64,000 nt of DNA from Psychromarinibacter halotolerans (GCF_029168315.1 NZ_JARGYD010000012.1:37522-101521); one strand, 5' to 3'. Positions 52,078 through 62,195 are shown, counted from the first letter of the stretch. A program made the numbers and translations. Notes: a model not told the origin generated them from the letters alone.

Positions 52078-52138
52078 GGGGGCTCTGCCCCCGCCGCCTG
52101 GCGGCGACTCCCCCGAGGTATTTTCAAAGAGAAGAAGC
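52078..52138 (+). repeat. Dispersed hairpin repeat, copy A
   Basis: GGGGGCTCTGCCCCC hairpin, a variable second hairpin (CGCCGCCTGGCGGCG), then a conserved tail CTCCCCCGAGGTATTTT-CAAAGAGAAGAAGC. Copy B at 59393 is inverted, with the same ends but a different, still complementary, second hairpin. It lies between the converging DMT transporter gene and tyrS. Confidence 0.85.
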
Positions 52139-52143
52139 GGGCG

Positions 52144-53397
52144 TCAGTCGCCCAGCTTCACCAGCGCATGGCGCTTCTTGCCAGCCGACAGCTTGACGGG
52201 CGAGGCCAGCGCCGCCGCGTCCAGCATCAGGCCCGCGTCGGTCAGCGGCGCGTCGTCGATGCGGGCGCCGTTGTCGGCGATCAGGCGCTTGGCCTCCTTG
52301 CCGGATTTCGCCAGCCCCGACTTGACGATGAGCTGCACGATCGAGATGCCGTCGCCCACCTCTGCCGAGGTCAGCGCCAGCGTCGGAAGGTCATCGCCAA
52401 CGCCGCCTTTTTCAAACACCTCGCGCGCGGTCGCCTCGGCGGCGGCGGCGGCCTCGGCCCCGTGGCACAGGGTGGTCACCGCGTTGGCCAGCACGATCTT
52501 GGCGTCGTTGATCTCGGACCCGCCCAGCGCGGCAAGGCGGTCGCATTCGTCGACCGGGATCTCGGTGTACAGCTTCATGAACCGGCCCACGTCGGCGTCG
52601 GTGGTGTTGCGCCAGAACTGCCAGAACTCGTAGGGTGACAGCATGTCGGCGTTCAGCCAGATCGCGCCGCCCTGGCTTTTGCCCATCTTGCGCCCGTCCG
52701 AGGTGGTCAGCAGCGGCGTGGTCAGGCCGTAGATCTCGTGATCCAGCACGCGGCGGGTCAGGTCGATGCCGTTGACGATGTTGCCCCACTGGTCCGAGCC
52801 GCCCATCTGCAGCAGGCAGCCATAGCGGCGGTTCAGTTCGAGGAAGTCGTAGGCCTGAAGGATCATGTAGTTGAATTCGAGGAACGACAGCGACTGTTCG
52901 CGGTCGAGCCGCGATTTCACGCTTTCGAACGACAGCATCCGGTTGACCGAGAAGTGGCGACCGATGTCGCGCAGGAACTCGAGATAGTTCAGGCCGTCCA
53001 GCCATTCCGCGTTGTTCAGCATCAGCGCGTCGCTGTCGCCCGCGCCGTAGTCCAGGTACTTGGCGAAGACCTGCTGCATACCGTTGATGTTCGCGTCGAT
53101 CTGTTCCGGGCCCAGCAGCGGACGCTCGTCCGACCGGAACGACGGGTCGCCGACCTTGGTGGTGCCGCCGCCCATCAGGGTGATCGGCTTGTGGCCGCAT
53201 TTCTGGAACCAGCGCAGCAGCATGATGTTCAGCAGGTGGCCAACGTGAAGCGACTGCGCCGTGGCGTCATAGCCGATATACGCGGGGACCGTACCCGAGA
53301 TCAGGGCCTCGTCGAGGCTTTGAAGATCGGTGCAATCGGCGAGGAAGCCCCGCTCGATGATCACACCCAGGAAATCGGATTTCGGGTGGTAGGTCAT
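52144..53397 (-). CDS. tyrS: Tyrosyl-tRNA synthetase
   Basis: A 417-residue class I aminoacyl-tRNA synthetase. The HIGH motif is HVGH (GYDATAQSLHVGHLLNIM), the KMSKS motif is KMGKSQGGAIWLN, and the S4 RNA-binding domain is at the C-terminus (VKSGLAKSGKEAKRLIADNG). It charges tRNA-Tyr. It is divergent from anmK with 65 bp between starts. Confidence 0.97.
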   Translation of the reverse strand: MTYHPKSDFLGVIIERGFLADCTDLQSLDEALISGTVPAYIGYDATAQSLHVGHLLNIMLLRWFQKCGHKPITLMGGGTTKVGDPSFRSDERPLLGPEQIDANINGMQQVFAKYLDYGAGDSDALMLNNAEWLDGLNYLEFLRDIGRHFSVNRMLSFESVKSRLDREQSLSFLEFNYMILQAYDFLELNRRYGCLLQMGGSDQWGNIVNGIDLTRRVLDHEIYGLTTPLLTTSDGRKMGKSQGGAIWLNADMLSPYEFWQFWRNTTDADVGRFMKLYTEIPVDECDRLAALGGSEINDAKIVLANAVTTLCHGAEAAAAAEATAREVFEKGGVGDDLPTLALTSAEVGDGISIVQLIVKSGLAKSGKEAKRLIADNGARIDDAPLTDAGLMLDAAALASPVKLSAGKKRHALVKLGD

Positions 53398-53462
53398 TGC
53401 GTTTCGGTCCAGTGTTTCATGTGCGGCGCACTTGTACGCGCCAAGGGGGCAAAGGGGAAGGC

Positions 53463-54563
53463 ATGAAGATCACCGCTCCGGTCCGCGTGCTTGGCACGAT
53501 GTCGGGCACCTCGCTGGATGGTGTGGACGCGGCGATCGTGCTGACCGACGGCCAGCGGATCGAAGGGTTCGGAGAGACCGGATACCGTCCCTATTCCGAC
53601 GCCGAACGCGCCGTGCTGCGCGCCGCGCTGGGCCACTGGCCCGGCACGCCTGAGGTCGAGGCCGCAGCCGAGGTGGTCGAGACCGCCCATGCCGAGCTGA
53701 TGTCGCAGTTCCCGCAGGCGGACTTGATCGCCTTTCACGGCCAGACGCTGGCGCACGACCCGCGCGGGCGCGGCACGCACCAAGCCGGGAACGGGGCGCT
53801 GCTGGCCGAGGTGCTGGGCAAGACCGTCATCTGGGATTTCCGGTCCACCGATGTCGAGATGGGCGGCGAGGGTGCGCCGCTGGCGCCGTTCTACCATTTC
53901 GCCTGTGCCCGCCACATCGGCGCGCGCGACCCGTTGGCGTTCCTGAACCTTGGCGGCGTCGGCAACGTGACGTGGGTCGACCCGTCACAGCCCGGCCCCG
54001 ATGTGCCGGGCGCCTGTCTTGCCTTCGACACCGGCCCGGCCAACGCCCCGCTGAACGACCTGATGCAGTCCCGTCTGGGGCTGGACCGGGACGAGGACGG
54101 CGCGCTGTCCGCCTCGGGACGGATCGACGAAGGCGTCGTCGCGCGCTTTCTCGAAAAAGGGTATTTCCTGCGCATGCCGCCGAAATCCTTGGACCGGAAC
54201 GACTTTCCCGACCTTGCCGGGGCGGTGGCCGATCTGTCCGACGCCGACGCCGCCGCGACGCTGGCCGCTTGCGCCGTCGCCGCCGTGGCGCGCGGAATGG
54301 AACATTGCCCCGCGCCGCCCTCGCAGCTGCTGGTCACAGGCGGCGGGCGTTTCAACGGGGCGATGATGGCCGGGCTGGCACGCGCCCTGCCCTGCCCGGT
54401 CGAGCCGGTCGAGGCGGCAGGGCTGGATGGCGACATGCTGGAGGCGCAGGCCTTCGCCTATCTTGCCGCCCGCGTGGCGCGCGGCCTGCCGACCAGCGCA
54501 CCGGGCACCACCGGCGTGCCGGCCCCGGTCGGCGGCGGCAAGATCAGCCGGGGCGGCACCTAA
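53463..54563 (+). CDS. anmK: Anhydro-N-acetylmuramic acid kinase
   Basis: A 366-residue kinase of cell-wall recycling that converts 1,6-anhydroMurNAc to MurNAc-6-phosphate. Motif LGTMSGTSLDGVDAAIVL is the ATP/substrate loop. LAFDTGPANAPLNDLM and LLVTGGGRFNGAMM are conserved. ATG 53463 follows AAGGGGAAGGC; the open frame upstream reaches into the divergent promoter. Confidence 0.95.
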   Translation: MKITAPVRVLGTMSGTSLDGVDAAIVLTDGQRIEGFGETGYRPYSDAERAVLRAALGHWPGTPEVEAAAEVVETAHAELMSQFPQADLIAFHGQTLAHDPRGRGTHQAGNGALLAEVLGKTVIWDFRSTDVEMGGEGAPLAPFYHFACARHIGARDPLAFLNLGGVGNVTWVDPSQPGPDVPGACLAFDTGPANAPLNDLMQSRLGLDRDEDGALSASGRIDEGVVARFLEKGYFLRMPPKSLDRNDFPDLAGAVADLSDADAAATLAACAVAAVARGMEHCPAPPSQLLVTGGGRFNGAMMAGLARALPCPVEPVEAAGLDGDMLEAQAFAYLAARVARGLPTSAPGTTGVPAPVGGGKISRGGT

Positions 54564-54566
54564 ACC

Positions 54567-55706
54567 TCAGCCCTTTTTCAGAGAGGCCCGGATCGCCTCG
54601 CCATGCTCGTCCAGCTTGGGCGAGGGCGCATCCAGCCGAGGTTCTGCGTCCGAGAACCGGAACGGCGGCCGCACCGAGGGCACGCCGTCCAGCGACAGTT
54701 GCAGCCCCCGCGCCTTGACCTGCGGGTCTTCGAACACTTCGGCCATGTCGTTGATCGGCCCGGCGGGGATGCCCTTTGTTTCGCAGCCCGCCAGCAGATC
54801 GGCCTTGGTCCATTTCACCGTTTCGGCCGTCAGAAGCGGCACCAAGGCTTCGCGGTTCCCGACGCGCCCCGCGTTGGTGGCATAGGCTTCAAGGGCCAGC
54901 GCCGGAACGCCAAGCAAGTCGCACAGCCGCGCGTATTGCGCGTCGTTGCCGACGGCGATGATGATATACCCGTCGGCGCAGTCGAACACCTGATAGGGCA
55001 CGAGGTTCGGATGCGCGTTGCCCAGCCGGTTTGGCGCGACACCGGTGGTCAGGTAATTCATCGCCTGGTTCGCGGTGACGGCGGCGGCGACGTCCATCAG
55101 CGCCATGTCGATCCACTGGCCCCGGCCCGTCGCGTGCCGCTGGTGCACAGCCGCGAGGATCGCAGTCGCCGCGTACATGCCGGTGAACACGTCGGTTATC
55201 GCCACGCCGGCCTTCTGCGGCTGGCCGTCGGGCTCGCCGGTGATCGACATCAGCCCGGACATGCCCTGGATGATATAGTCATAGCCGGCCCGGTGCGCAT
55301 ACGGGCCGTCCTGCCCGAAGCCGGTGATCGAGCAATAGATCAGGCCGGGGTTCAGCGCCGACAGGCTGGCATAGTCCAGCCCGTATTTCACCAGCCCGCC
55401 GACCTTGAAGTTTTCGATCACGATGTCCGCGTCGGCGACCAGCGCGCGCACGGTGTCCTGCCCCTCGGGGGTGCGGAAATCGACGGCGATCGATTGTTTG
55501 CCCCGGTTGCAGCCGTGGAAATAGCTGGCTGTCCGGTCGCCTTCCCGCTCGACGAACGGCGGGCCCCAGCGGCGGGTGTCGTCGCCTTCGGGGCTTTCGA
55601 CCTTGATCACCTCGGCGCCAAGGTCCGACAGGCACTGGCCGGCCCAGGGGCCGGCCAGGATACGGGCAAGTTCGACGACCCGAAGGCCGTCCAGCGGTGC
55701 CGTCAT
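54567..55706 (-). CDS. CaiB/BaiF-type CoA transferase (class III)
   Basis: A 379-residue family III CoA-transferase. LDGLRVVELARILAGPWAGQ and EVIKVESPEGDDTRRWGPP are characteristic, with the aspartate catalytic region in KYGLDYASLSALNPGLIYC. Substrate unknown (formyl-, succinyl- or another CoA). It is the last gene of a DUF721-dsbA-CoA-transferase operon with 7 bp to dsbA. Confidence 0.9.
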   Translation of the reverse strand: MTAPLDGLRVVELARILAGPWAGQCLSDLGAEVIKVESPEGDDTRRWGPPFVEREGDRTASYFHGCNRGKQSIAVDFRTPEGQDTVRALVADADIVIENFKVGGLVKYGLDYASLSALNPGLIYCSITGFGQDGPYAHRAGYDYIIQGMSGLMSITGEPDGQPQKAGVAITDVFTGMYAATAILAAVHQRHATGRGQWIDMALMDVAAAVTANQAMNYLTTGVAPNRLGNAHPNLVPYQVFDCADGYIIIAVGNDAQYARLCDLLGVPALALEAYATNAGRVGNREALVPLLTAETVKWTKADLLAGCETKGIPAGPINDMAEVFEDPQVKARGLQLSLDGVPSVRPPFRFSDAEPRLDAPSPKLDEHGEAIRASLKKG

Positions 55707-55713
55707 CTTGCGA

Positions 55714-56421
55714 TCATTCCTCGGGCAGACGTTCGTCCAGCGCCGCGGAGAAGTCCGCGTAGTTCATGTTCGAGTACTTCTGCCCGTCGATGATGAAGGA
55801 CGGGGTCGAGGTAATGTCGTCGGCCGCCTGATTTTCTTCCCACAGCGTGACCATCGCCTGCGCCATGTCGGCATCCTGCAGGCATTCGTCGACCATCTCG
55901 GCGGACAGCCCGGCGGTGCGGCCGATCTGCGACAGGTTATCCGCGATGCCAGCGGGGGTGTCGGCGTTCAGCCAGTCGGACTGCTGTTCGAACACCATGT
56001 CCATGATTGCGAAGTAACGACGCTGCGACGCCTCGATCTGCGCCGGATCGGCATCCGCACCGCGCGGCGCGCCGCAGCGGGCCAGCATCCCGGCCCACAG
56101 GCCGAAGCGGTCGAAATAGACCTCGCGATAGACGAACCGGATCTTGCCGGTGTCAACGTAGTTCTCTTTCAGCTCATCGAAGACGGTCAGGTGAAAGTTC
56201 TTGCAGTGCGGGCAGGTTGCCGACGCGTATTCGATCACCGTCACCGGCGCGTCAGGATCGCCAAGCGCCATCTCGGTCACGATCGAGGTGTCGACCTCGC
56301 CTTCCTGCGCCTGCGCTGCGCCCAGCGCGGTCAGGCTAGAGCCGGAATTGCCGTTCGGCCAGAACACGGTTGCGCCTGCGGCCAGCACCAGCGCGGTGGC
56401 AAAGGGAAGGATCTTGTTCAT
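55714..56421 (-). CDS. DsbA-like thioredoxin-fold protein
   Basis: A 235-residue exported thiol-disulfide protein with a signal segment (to about GATVFW) and the active site ATCPHCKNFHLT (CxxC) about residue 70. The DsbA insertion is helical and ends with TSTPSFIIDGQKYSN. It oxidises cysteines in periplasmic proteins. It lies in an operon with DUF721 upstream (12 bp). Confidence 0.93.
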   Translation of the reverse strand: MNKILPFATALVLAAGATVFWPNGNSGSSLTALGAAQAQEGEVDTSIVTEMALGDPDAPVTVIEYASATCPHCKNFHLTVFDELKENYVDTGKIRFVYREVYFDRFGLWAGMLARCGAPRGADADPAQIEASQRRYFAIMDMVFEQQSDWLNADTPAGIADNLSQIGRTAGLSAEMVDECLQDADMAQAMVTLWEENQAADDITSTPSFIIDGQKYSNMNYADFSAALDERLPEE

Positions 56422-56433
56422 AAGGGTCCTCGG

Positions 56434-56955
56434 TCAGTCTTTCTGTCGGGAGAGTACGTTGGCGCCAAGTGCTTCAAGCGCACGGCGCAGTGAATCGTCG
56501 GCCACGGCGGCGCTTGCCTCTGCGGCACGCTCGCGGACTTCTGGGGCGGGTTGCGGCTTGGGCGTCGCGGGGGCCGGGGCGAAGGCCGCCTGCCCCTCGG
56601 CAAAGCCCGTCGGCGCGGTCTGGGTGATCCTGAGCCGCGCGATCGCGGTGTAGCCATAGCAGGCGTTCACCCGCTCGCGGATCTGGTCCTTCTGCATCTC
56701 AAGCATCGGCGCCTGCGCGCCGGTGGTCAGCACCGTCAGCGTCGCGCCGAATCCGCCCCGCCCATAACTGACGTTGACCGGACGGCAGATCGCGGCGACA
56801 TCGGCGCCCACGATCTCGGCCCAGTGGGTCAGGACGCGCGACACGGCAAAACCGCGTTTCTCCCCGACCTCGCGGATGCGCGTCGACAACAGGCCCGAGG
56901 CGCGCTCGAACCCGCGCTTGCGGCGGGGCGCCTTTCCGGACGGTCCTGTGGTCAT
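56434..56955 (-). CDS. DUF721/DciA-like protein
   Basis: A 173-residue protein of the DUF721 family, which includes the DciA helicase loader. N-terminal RIREVGEKRGFAVSRVLTHWAEIVG and GADVAAICRPVNVSYGRGG are typical. The C-terminal acidic/Ala-rich tail is variable. It heads the operon and is divergent from mutY. Confidence 0.88.
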   Translation of the reverse strand: MTTGPSGKAPRRKRGFERASGLLSTRIREVGEKRGFAVSRVLTHWAEIVGADVAAICRPVNVSYGRGGFGATLTVLTTGAQAPMLEMQKDQIRERVNACYGYTAIARLRITQTAPTGFAEGQAAFAPAPATPKPQPAPEVRERAAEASAAVADDSLRRALEALGANVLSRQKD

Positions 56956-57040
56956 CGCTGGAACTCCTCGGTCACGACGTTATCCTAACGGGCGCAGAGC
57001 GCGCAGCGCCAGCCGAAAGCCTGTCAGGGAGCCATAAACA

Positions 57041-58093
<1,053 letters not shown>

Positions 58094-58133
58094 TCCCGCT
58101 ACGCCCGGCTCGGGGTAGGCCCGCCAAGCTTTC

Positions 58134-58157
58134 CCTCCCCCCGCAAACGGGGAGAGG
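58134..58157 (+). repeat. CCTCCCCCCG/CGGGGAGAGG hairpin
   Basis: 10-bp stem with one mismatch, loop CAAA. Third copy of the hairpin family at 18463 and 21100, here between mutY and the AlkB-like gene. Confidence 0.6.
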
Positions 58158-58246
58158 ACACGAGGGGAACACCCACCGCCACCCCGATTGCCCCGCATTT
58201 CCGCCCCGGATATGCTGCGCCGGAACCCGAACCGGAGCCGTCCAGC

Positions 58247-59380
58247 ATGTCCTCCGCCCGCCCCATCGGCGACCTGCGCAGCGCCCTGCCCTTCTGGCTG
58301 TCGCTCGCGCTTGTACCGCTGATCGCCATCGCGGCGGCGCAGGGCGGCTGGGCGCTGATCCTTCCGCCGCTGTGCACGTGGTGGCTGTACGGCATCCTTG
58401 ACGCGGTCATCGGCCTGAACGAGGACAACCCCGACACCGAAACCGAGGATGGCCAGCTGTTCTGGTACCGCCTGATCACCATGATCTGGTTCCCGGTGCA
58501 GGCGATCGTGATCTATGGCGCGATCTTCTACGCGACCCGGACGGGTCACTTGGATACTTGGGAAAAGCTGGTGCTTTTCTTCGACGTCGGCATCATCTCC
58601 GGCACCGTCGGCATCGTCTATGCCCACGAACTGCTGCACCAGAGGAACCGGCTTGAACGCTGGCTGGGCGACCTGCTGCTGGCCACGGTGCTATACAGCC
58701 ACTTCCGCACCGAACACCTTCTGGTCCACCACCGCCACGTCGGCACACCCGCCGACGCCGTCACCGCGAAATACAACGAAGGCTTCCATCGCTTCTTCGT
58801 CCGGGTGCTGGCCGAATGCCCCGGCTCGGCATGGCGCGCTGAAACCCGGATGCTGGCGCGCCGGGGCCTTGGCCCCTTTCACCGCACGAATCCCTTCTGG
58901 CGCTACGCGATCCTGCAACTCGCCTCCCTCGGCCTCGCGCTGGCGATCGGCGGCTGGGCCGGGCTCGGCCTGTTCGTGGTACAGGCGATCTCGGCGATCT
59001 GGCAGCTGGAGCTGACCAACTACGTCGAACACTACGGCCTGACGCGCAAACACCTTGGCGACGGGCGCTACGAACACGTCCTGCCGCGCCATTCTTGGAA
59101 CGCCTCGCACCGCGCGTCGAACTGGCTGCTGATCAACCTTCAGCGCCACTCGGACCACCACTACAAACCGTCGCGCCGGTTTCCGCTGCTTCAGACCTAT
59201 TCCGAGCAAGAGGCCCCGCAGCTTCCGTTCGGCTATCCCGTGATGGCGATGGTCGCGATGGTGCCGCCCCTGTGGCGCCGGGTCATGAACCCGAAGGTCC
59301 GCGCGTGGCGGAAACGCTTCTACCCGGACATCGACGACTGGACCCCCTACAAACAGGGCTCCAACCCGTCCCCGATCTGA
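58247..59380 (+). CDS. Alkane 1-monooxygenase-like membrane di-iron protein
   Basis: A 377-residue integral membrane hydroxylase. The three His boxes are HELLHQRNRLERW, EHLLVHHRHVGTP and LQRHSDHHYKP, plus NYVEHYGLTR, a combination typical of AlkB-type monooxygenases, which hydroxylate terminal carbon of alkanes or similar compounds using rubredoxin. Five to six membrane spans are present. No rubredoxin gene is adjacent. Substrate range is uncertain. Confidence 0.88.
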   Translation: MSSARPIGDLRSALPFWLSLALVPLIAIAAAQGGWALILPPLCTWWLYGILDAVIGLNEDNPDTETEDGQLFWYRLITMIWFPVQAIVIYGAIFYATRTGHLDTWEKLVLFFDVGIISGTVGIVYAHELLHQRNRLERWLGDLLLATVLYSHFRTEHLLVHHRHVGTPADAVTAKYNEGFHRFFVRVLAECPGSAWRAETRMLARRGLGPFHRTNPFWRYAILQLASLGLALAIGGWAGLGLFVVQAISAIWQLELTNYVEHYGLTRKHLGDGRYEHVLPRHSWNASHRASNWLLINLQRHSDHHYKPSRRFPLLQTYSEQEAPQLPFGYPVMAMVAMVPPLWRRVMNPKVRAWRKRFYPDIDDWTPYKQGSNPSPI

Positions 59381-59392
59381 CACCACAATCCG

Positions 59393-59454
59393 GCTTCTTC
59401 TCTTTCAAAATACCTCGGGGGAGTCGCGCACAGCGCGACGGGGGCAGAGCCCCC
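59393..59454 (-). repeat. Dispersed hairpin repeat, copy B (inverted)
   Basis: On the minus strand: GGGGGCTCTGCCCCC, second hairpin GTCGCGC-TGT-GCGCGAC, then CTCCCCCGAGGTATTTT-GAAAGAGAAGAAGC. Matches copy A at 52078 at both ends; the middle differs but stays complementary. Confidence 0.85.
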
Positions 59455-59514
59455 TTACGCCTTGCCCTCAAGCACGGCTTCGGTGCGACGGCGCCAGAGC
59501 CCCATCCTGCGTCC

Positions 59515-59553
59515 AAAAACAAAAAATCCCCGCTGACCATAGGGTCAGCGGGG
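59515..59553 (-). terminator. Terminator of the ccrM gene
   Basis: 11-bp stem CCCCGCTGACC / GGTCAGCGGGG with an ATAG loop (read on plus), flanked by a run of A on plus (T-run on minus). It ends the rnhB-ccrM transcript. Confidence 0.9.
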
Positions 59554-59628
59554 TCAGTCGTGCCGTGGCGGTGGGCCACAGGCACCGGCGGTAGTTCCTG
59601 TATTCTGTTGTTCGGAAAGCTCTCGGGC

Positions 59629-60726
59629 TTAGCGCATCTCGGACCGGATCTGCTGGCGCAGCACGTCGATGGGCACGACCTGCCCTTCGCGATGGAAGTT
59701 CCAGTAGGTCCAGCCGTTGCAGGACGGCGCGCCTTCCAGCGCGGCTCCGACCTGATGGATGCTTCCCGACGCCTCGGCAGAGATCAGCGTGCCGTCGGCG
59801 CGCACCTTGGCGGTCTTGCCGTTCTGGCTGACCAGAACCTCGCCCGGGCGCAGCATGCCGCGTTCGACCAGTTGGCCGAAGGGAACGCGCGGCTCAGCGC
59901 GCTTGGCGCGGCTGACTTCCAGCGCGGTCGAGTCGTACTTGCGCACCTTGGCAAGCCGCTTCTCGGCGACCGCACGATAGGACGCCTCGCGCTCGATCCC
60001 GATGAACTCGCGGCCCAGCATCTTGGCCACGGCGCCGGTGGTGCCGGTGCCGAAGAACGGGTCAAGCACCACGTCGCCCGGATTGGTCGTGCCGACCAGC
60101 ACCCGGTGCAGCAGGCTTTCCGGCTTCTGCGTCGGATGCGCCTTGTCGCCGTTCTCGTCCTTCAGACGCTCGTGCCCGGTGCAGATCGGCAGGACCCAGT
60201 CCGACCGCATCTGGATGCCTTCGTTCAGCGCCTTCAGGGCTTCGTAGTTGAAGGTGTACTTGCTGGCCTCTTCCTTCGACGCCCAGATCAGCGTCTCGTG
60301 CGCGTTGGTCAGGCGCTTTCCGCGGAAGTTGGGCATCGGGTTCGATTTGCGCCACACCACGTCGTTCAAGATCCAGAAGCCCTGGTTCTGAAGCTCGGCA
60401 CCCAGACGGAACACGTTGTGGTAGGACCCGATCACCCAGATCGCGCCATGCGGCTTCAGCAGGCGCTTGGCGGCGGCCAGCCATTCGCGGGTGAAGGTGT
60501 CGTAGGCGGCGAAGCTGGAAAACTGGTCCCACTCGTCATCCACCGCATCCACACGAGAGTTGTCCGGGCGGTGCAGGTCGGCCTTGAGCTGCAGGTTATA
60601 AGGGGGATCGGCGAAGATCAGGTCCACCGAAGCCTCGGGCAACGACCGCATCACTTCGATGCTGTCACCCGCAATTATCTGGTTAAGCGGCAACTCCATC
60701 GCTGCCCCCTTCATCGTTTTGACCAT
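59629..60726 (-). CDS. ccrM: CcrM-type adenine DNA methyltransferase (GANTC)
   Basis: A 365-residue beta-class N6-adenine methyltransferase. FADPPYNLQLKA is the catalytic DPPY, LDPFFGTGTTGAVAKML the SAM motif; the C-terminal RAM domain ends CNGWTYWNFHREG. CcrM methylates GANTC and is cell-cycle controlled in alphaproteobacteria. ATG 60699 (MELPLN) with a GGGGGC site is an alternative start. Three GANTC sites lie just upstream. Confidence 0.95.
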   Translation of the reverse strand: MVKTMKGAAMELPLNQIIAGDSIEVMRSLPEASVDLIFADPPYNLQLKADLHRPDNSRVDAVDDEWDQFSSFAAYDTFTREWLAAAKRLLKPHGAIWVIGSYHNVFRLGAELQNQGFWILNDVVWRKSNPMPNFRGKRLTNAHETLIWASKEEASKYTFNYEALKALNEGIQMRSDWVLPICTGHERLKDENGDKAHPTQKPESLLHRVLVGTTNPGDVVLDPFFGTGTTGAVAKMLGREFIGIEREASYRAVAEKRLAKVRKYDSTALEVSRAKRAEPRVPFGQLVERGMLRPGEVLVSQNGKTAKVRADGTLISAEASGSIHQVGAALEGAPSCNGWTYWNFHREGQVVPIDVLRQQIRSEMR

Positions 60727-60783
60727 TGCTGCCTCTGTCCCCGCACCTTGTCCACGGCGCTGAATGTTGTTGTGGACAAGTCT

Positions 60784-60822
60784 GAGTCAAAGGCGATTCG
60801 CGGTCAAATTCTTTATTGAATC
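60784..60822 (-). promoter_or_regulatory. Three GANTC sites between rnhB and ccrM
   Basis: GAGTC (60784-60788), GATTC (60795-60799) and GAATC (60818-60822), the last overlapping the rnhB stop. GANTC is the CcrM target; clustered sites upstream of ccrM are known to regulate it in Caulobacter. Confidence 0.75.
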
Positions 60823-61459
60823 AGGGGGTTATAGAATTTTCTTGATACAAGATATTGTGCACGGGTCGGAAACTACGCCTATGGTGTGGGGTCACACCCA
60901 GATTTCGGAGCGCAGTCAGATGTTCTTTCGTCGGGTAGCCTGCGTTTCGGTCCCAGCCGTATCCGGGATGCTGTTGCGCCAAATCCCACATGACACGATC
61001 TCGACAAACTTTTGCCACAATCGAAGCCGCTGAAATCGAAAGAGATTTGCAGTCTCCTTTCACGATAGCCTCGGCAGGGCATGTCAGGCCCTTGGGCACG
61101 AATTTCCCGTCCACCAGCGCCAAGTCGGTCTTGCGCCCCAGCCCCTCGGCCGCGCGAACCATCGCCAGTTGCGAGGCGTGGAAGATGTTCAGCGCGTCGA
61201 TCTCTTCCACCGTGGCATGGGCGATGCTGACGTCGGCGCAGTCCTCCAACTCGGCCGCGAGGCGCGTGCGCACCTTCTCGGACAGCTGCTTGGAATCGGT
61301 CAGGCCTTCGGGGATGCGGTCCGGGTCCAGCCGCACGGCGGCGGCGGTGACGGGACCGGCAAGCGGGCCACGGCCCACCTCGTCGATGCCGCAGATCCAA
61401 AGGGCACCACGGGCAAGCGCGGCGGTTTCGCGGGTGAAATCTGGGATGGCACGGGGCAT
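60821..61459 (-). CDS. rnhB: Ribonuclease HII
   Basis: A 212-residue enzyme removing ribonucleotides from RNA-DNA hybrids. ICGIDEVGRGPLAGPVTAAAV holds the catalytic Asp-Glu pair; a further active-site Asp is likely in LALVDGKF; ISAASIVAKVCRD is conserved. It precedes ccrM with 94 bp between, as in other Rhodobacteraceae. Confidence 0.95.
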   Translation of the reverse strand: MPRAIPDFTRETAALARGALWICGIDEVGRGPLAGPVTAAAVRLDPDRIPEGLTDSKQLSEKVRTRLAAELEDCADVSIAHATVEEIDALNIFHASQLAMVRAAEGLGRKTDLALVDGKFVPKGLTCPAEAIVKGDCKSLSISAASIVAKVCRDRVMWDLAQQHPGYGWDRNAGYPTKEHLTALRNLGVTPHHRRSFRPVHNILYQENSITP

Positions 61460-61534
61460 GCGCCCATCAAACCGATCGTTCCGGGGCGGACAAGGGGCAA
61501 TGCCCCCGGACGCGCCTGCCCCCCTGAACGGAAA

Positions 61535-61563
61535 GAGCGGACGCCCCGCAAAGGCGCCCGCTC
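61535..61563 (-). terminator. Probable terminator of the small secreted gene
   Basis: GAGCGG-A-CGCC / GGCG-C-CCGCTC stem (one mismatch) with a 7-nt loop; on the minus strand it is followed by TTTCC, a weak T-run. Confidence 0.5.
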
Positions 61564-61618
61564 TCCCTTCATGGTCCGAAAGGGGCTCCGGACCACTGCT
61601 CGAAGGTTTCGGTGTTTA

Positions 61619-61987
61619 TCAGTAGCCGGCGCGACGGGCGCACTGCCAATCGACCCAGCGGTTGCCGCCGCGGCCGTGGATGCAGTGGGCAGGCACGCGA
61701 ACCACGTTGTTGCGCTGGTGCGGCGGGTTGTGCCGATGCGGCGGGTTATAGCGCTGCGGCGGGTTGTGATAGCGCGGCGGCTCGTACCGCTGCGGCGGGG
61801 TGTTGCGGGTCACGTTGGTGCGGCCCTTGTTGTGCTGGTTCAGCGCGTGGCCCAGTGCGAACAGGGTGCCCACGCCCAGGATCAGGCGGGTCGTCTCGCC
61901 ACGATCCAGCGCGCTGGCCGGCGACACGGTGGCGGCGGTCAGGGCAAGGCTGGCGGCAAGCGCGGCGGCGAAAATCTTCTTGGTCAT
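61619..61987 (-). CDS. Small secreted Pro/Asn/His-rich protein
   Basis: A 122-residue exported protein: signal MTKKIFAAALAASLALTAAT (cleaved near ASA-LDRG), a glycine-rich hydrophobic segment (LILGVGTLFALGHAL), then repeats of the form NPPxRY/HNPPH (about 65-95) and a C-terminal CIHGRGGNRWVDWQCAR with two Cys. Family not recognised. ATG 61987 has AAAGGACTG upstream. It is divergent from the next small gene across the phased repeat array. Confidence 0.72.
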   Translation of the reverse strand: MTKKIFAAALAASLALTAATVSPASALDRGETTRLILGVGTLFALGHALNQHNKGRTNVTRNTPPQRYEPPRYHNPPQRYNPPHRHNPPHQRNNVVRVPAHCIHGRGGNRWVDWQCARRAGY

Positions 61988-62096
61988 CGGACAGTCCTTT
62001 CTGGTGTGTGCGGCGCCGGGTGCGTTCGGCGATCCCGCTGACAACACAACGACGCCACACTCCGATCCGGTCAGGCAATATCGGCCCCCGGTTATG

Positions 62097-62175
62097 CGAT
62101 GACAGCGCCATTCCGCCGCCGTGTTATCCGATGACAACGCCGCGAAGCCCCTGTGGATATTGAATAACAGCGCCA
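62097..62175 (+). repeat. Three phased 13-19-bp repeats between divergent genes
   Basis: Consensus GTTATSCGATGACARCGCC; copies end at 62109, 62141 and 62174, spaced 32 and 33 bp, about three helical turns. They sit about 20-100 bp upstream of ATG 62196. Likely regulator-binding sites on one helix face. Confidence 0.65.
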
Positions 62176-62195
62176 CACTGGGCAAAGTCCCGCCC

